8,218 nt of DNA, from contig JBFHRO010000147.1 of NCBI GenBank assembly GCA_041591635.1, positions 1 through 8,218 on the forward strand, written 5' to 3'. The DNA is from JACKOD01 sp041591635 (lineage in GTDB: Bacteria; Pseudomonadota; Gammaproteobacteria; Pseudomonadales; Oleiphilaceae). This document shows positions 6,472 through 8,218 of the stretch, one piece after another. The position numbers were made by a program, and so were the translations under genes. Within the stretch, counting starts at the first letter, position 1. The number at the start of each line of letters is the position of its first letter. The notes under the pieces were generated by a model, which worked only from the letters and a program-made list of their open reading frames with translations, searched no databases and was not told the DNA's origin.

Positions 6472-6507
6472 AAAGTCTCAATGAAAAACGTCTCTATCGA
6501 CTCGAGC

Positions 6508-7953
6508 TCAGGCAACGTCCAGCTCCTGCTCGATATCGATACCGCATTCACGCATCCGGGCCATTTTGTACCTGAGGGTGCGCGGGCTGATGCCCAGGGT
6601 CTCGGCGGCCTTGTTCTTGCGGCCACGCACTTTGCGCAGGGTTTCAATAATGATCTGGAACTCGTGCTGACGCAGATCCTGTCCCAGCAGACTGCCTTCG
6701 GTATCGAGCAGCCCCAGGCCCGTGTCTTCGCCATCAGCCTCGTCTGCGTCCGCCAAAAAATCGTCGTCATCCGCCTCCAGTGTCCGGTGCAGGACGGCAT
6801 TGGCTTCGGCGGCCTGCGAAAATACCTGATCGTCCAGACACAGATCTGCGGCAGTAATGCGGTTGCCCGACTGAAGAATCAGGGCGCGCTGAATGGCATT
6901 GTCCAGCTCACGCACGTTACCGGGCCAGCGGTAGTCCTGCATCGCCTGTTCGGCGCTTTTGTCCAGCGCCACGGCGGGCAGTTTCATCTTGCTGCAATGG
7001 CTGGCCAGCAGATGACGGGCAATGGGAACAATGTCCAGGGGACGTTCGCGCAAGGGCTTCCAGTGCAGCGGGAACACACTCAGGCGATAGTAAACGTCTT
7101 CACGAAACCGGCCTTTGGCAACGTGCTCTTTCAAATCACGGTTGGTGGTGGCCAGCACCCGCACATCCAGAGGAATGGGCTTGCGCCCTCCCACCCGCTC
7201 AACCTCGCGCTCCTGCAACACCCGCAAGAGCTTGGCCTGCAAGCCCAAATCCATTTCTGAAATCTCGTCAAGCAAAATGGTGCCGCCATTGGCCTGCTCG
7301 AATTTTCCCGGCGCGCTGGCGTAGGCACCGGTAAAGGCCCCCTTCTCATGCCCAAAGAGCATGGCCTCCAGCATGTTTTCGGGAATGGCGGCACAGTTGA
7401 TGGCCACAAAGGGTTTGTCATGCCGGGCCGAGTGGTCGTGAATATAGCGTGCCAGCACTTCTTTACCGGTGCCGCTCTCGCCCGAGATCAACACGGTGGA
7501 ATCGGACTGCGCCACTTTTTTGGCAAGCTGAAACAGGCGCTTGGTAAACGGGTCTTCACCGATGGCGCTGCGGCCGCTTTCATTGCCGCCCGCGCCTAAA
7601 CAGCGCTGAATCACACTGGTCAAGGTTTGAGGGTCAAAGGGCTTGACCAGATAATCCACCGCCCCCGATTGCATGGCAGAAACGGCCTGGCTGATCTGAC
7701 CATAAGCCGTCATCAGCATGACCGGTGTACCGGGCCACACCCGTTGAATCTGCTTGAGCAAGGCATAGCCGTCCATGCCCGGCATGTTCACATCGCTGAC
7801 CACCAGATCCACCACCTTGTGCTCGAGAATTTCCAGTGCCGCTTCGGCGCAGCTGGCCTCAAGGTGCCGGTAGCCTGCCATGGCCAGCGTGGTAACGAGG
7901 GCTTCGCGTAAATCCTTGTCGTCTTCAACAATCAGAATCGTCGCATTGATCAT
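6508..7953 (-). CDS. fleR: FleR (FlrC-like), sigma-54-dependent flagellar response regulator
   Basis: NtrC-class activator that, once phosphorylated by FleS, remodels sigma-54 polymerase at middle/late flagellar promoters. The protein has 481 residues. The receiver domain (4-120) has the acidic pair Asp11/Asp12, phospho-acceptor Asp54 in VSDVNMPGMDG, Thr82 and Lys104. The AAA+ domain (about 135-365) has Walker A GESGTGKE (158-165), the sigma-54-contacting GAFTGA loop (205-210), Walker B ILLDE (Asp229, Glu230), sensor I Asn271/Arg272 and WPGNVREL (343-350, Arg348). A Fis-type helix-turn-helix spans about 446-466. An acidic linker at 393-411 precedes it. The frame extends 29 codons upstream, but the ATG at 7951-7953 is chosen: GGAG lies 7 nt upstream and the receiver domain starts there. 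It overlaps fleS by 4 nt (ATGA). All catalytic residues are intact. Confidence 0.95.
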   Translation of the reverse strand: MINATILIVEDDKDLREALVTTLAMAGYRHLEASCAEAALEILEHKVVDLVVSDVNMPGMDGYALLKQIQRVWPGTPVMLMTAYGQISQAVSAMQSGAVDYLVKPFDPQTLTSVIQRCLGAGGNESGRSAIGEDPFTKRLFQLAKKVAQSDSTVLISGESGTGKEVLARYIHDHSARHDKPFVAINCAAIPENMLEAMLFGHEKGAFTGAYASAPGKFEQANGGTILLDEISEMDLGLQAKLLRVLQEREVERVGGRKPIPLDVRVLATTNRDLKEHVAKGRFREDVYYRLSVFPLHWKPLRERPLDIVPIARHLLASHCSKMKLPAVALDKSAEQAMQDYRWPGNVRELDNAIQRALILQSGNRITAADLCLDDQVFSQAAEANAVLHRTLEADDDDFLADADEADGEDTGLGLLDTEGSLLGQDLRQHEFQIIIETLRKVRGRKNKAAETLGISPRTLRYKMARMRECGIDIEQELDVA

Positions 7954-8218
7954 TTTACTTCTCCGTGACAGGCTGTTGCCGGTGACTGGGCTTTGCCAGC
8001 AGAAACGGCCTTGGCCGCCGGCAGGGAAATCATGGCGCAAGCGCCGCTGTGGTCCGAGGTGATATAGAACTTGCCGTGGTGGGCCTTGGTAACCGCCTGC
8101 ACCACCGACAATCCCAATCCGGTACCTTGCTGTTTGGTGGTATAAAAGGCCTCCATCAGGCGACCCTTTTGTTCGTCGCTAAACCCCGGCCCGTTGTCAC
8201 GCACCAGGATGTTCACCC
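7950..8218 (-). CDS. fleS: FleS sensor histidine kinase, C-terminal fragment (partial)
   Basis: Only the last 88 residues are in the window; the gene continues beyond the right edge. The fragment is the end of a histidine-kinase ATP-binding domain: the G1 box DNGPGF (7-12 of the visible part), an F box EAFYTTK (22-28), the G2 box GTGLGLSV (31-38), and a final beta-strand AMISLP. A short Ala/Gly/Ser-rich tail follows. In this family the kinase senses a flagellar assembly or cytoplasmic cue through a PAS domain (not visible here) and phosphorylates FleR. The GTG near 8216 is an internal valine codon, not a start. The stop codon overlaps the fleR ATG. Identity as FleS rather than another kinase rests on the partner gene. 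Confidence 0.88.
   Translation of the reverse strand, partial: VNILVRDNGPGFSDEQKGRLMEAFYTTKQQGTGLGLSVVQAVTKAHHGKFYITSDHSGACAMISLPAAKAVSAGKAQSPATACHGEVK

Larger units (their letters stand above)
6202..6507. other. fleR-fliE intergenic regulatory region
   Basis: This 306-nt gap contains no supported gene. From right to left it holds the fleR terminator (6437-6471), two symmetric elements (6397-6422), a sigma-54 promoter (6326-6341) and a long fliE leader. The leader has a FleQ-like repeat (6275-6290) and a 6-bp hairpin (ACACGG 6244-6249 with CCGTGT 6260-6265, 10-nt loop). Layout and content indicate that fleSR and fliE-fliJ are separate transcription units. Confidence 0.7.

Noticed and set aside
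6269..6481. 70-codon minus-strand frame with a hydrophobic stretch in the fleR-fliE gap, a possible small membrane protein
   Set aside because: It would start at TTG with no ribosome site, and it runs through the fleR terminator and the sigma-54 promoter, which explain this sequence better.
6481..7260. 259-codon plus-strand frame opposite fleR
   Set aside because: Antisense to the intact AAA+ and DNA-binding domains of FleR; no motifs of its own.
6508..8040. Longer 510-residue form of FleR starting at 8040
   Set aside because: The added 29 residues overlap the fleS coding region and precede the natural receiver-domain start. The ATG at 7953 has a good ribosome site and the classic ATGA overlap.
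1..8218. Search for CRISPR arrays, tRNA/rRNA genes, insertion sequences, toxin-antitoxin or defence genes
   Set aside because: No regular spaced repeats, RNA-gene signatures, transposase motifs or terminal inverted repeats were seen. The window is filled by core flagellar genes in conserved order.

Overview
The window is a block of flagellar genes, all on the minus strand, so it reads from right to left. The order is fleS (3' end only) - fleR - [terminator and promoter region] - fliE - fliF - fliG - fliH - fliI - fliJ. This is the Pseudomonas/Marinobacter/Cellvibrio-type polar-flagellum arrangement, in which a sigma-54-activating two-component system precedes the basal-body/export operon. Together with the moderately GC-rich sequence and the protein motifs, it points to a polarly flagellated gammaproteobacterium. 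The genus cannot be fixed from sequence alone.

Region by region: 7950-8218 is the catalytic C-terminus of the sensor kinase FleS, cut by the window edge. It overlaps by 4 bases with fleR (6508-7953), an NtrC-class response regulator. The 306-base gap 6202-6507 holds a strong stem-loop terminator after fleR, then a good sigma-54 (-24/-12) promoter and a leader of about 114 nt before fliE. A FleQ-like inverted repeat lies inside that leader. The operon then runs fliE (rod/MS-ring junction), fliF (MS ring), fliG (rotor/switch), fliH (export ATPase regulator/stator), fliI (export ATPase) and fliJ (export stalk). fliF/fliG and fliH/fliI overlap. fliG and fliH are separated by 88 bases that can fold into a nested hairpin. 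Bases 1-90, after fliJ, show no clear gene or terminator.

How the genes work together: FleS phosphorylates FleR, which activates sigma-54 promoters of middle/late flagellar genes. The fliE operon supplies the membrane ring, its rod adaptor, the torque-bearing rotor protein and the soluble FliH-FliI-FliJ complex that feeds the type III flagellar export gate. Its own sigma-54 promoter suggests control by the master activator FleQ (expected just beyond the right edge), with FleR as the less likely activator.

I found no undescribed system here; the gene content is ordinary core flagellar. The points most worth a second look are the regulatory layout of the fleR-fliE gap, the unusually long FliH (eleven glycines at exact four-residue spacing plus a Pro/Glu-rich tail of about 80 residues running into fliI), and the structured, poorly ribosome-bound fliG-fliH junction.
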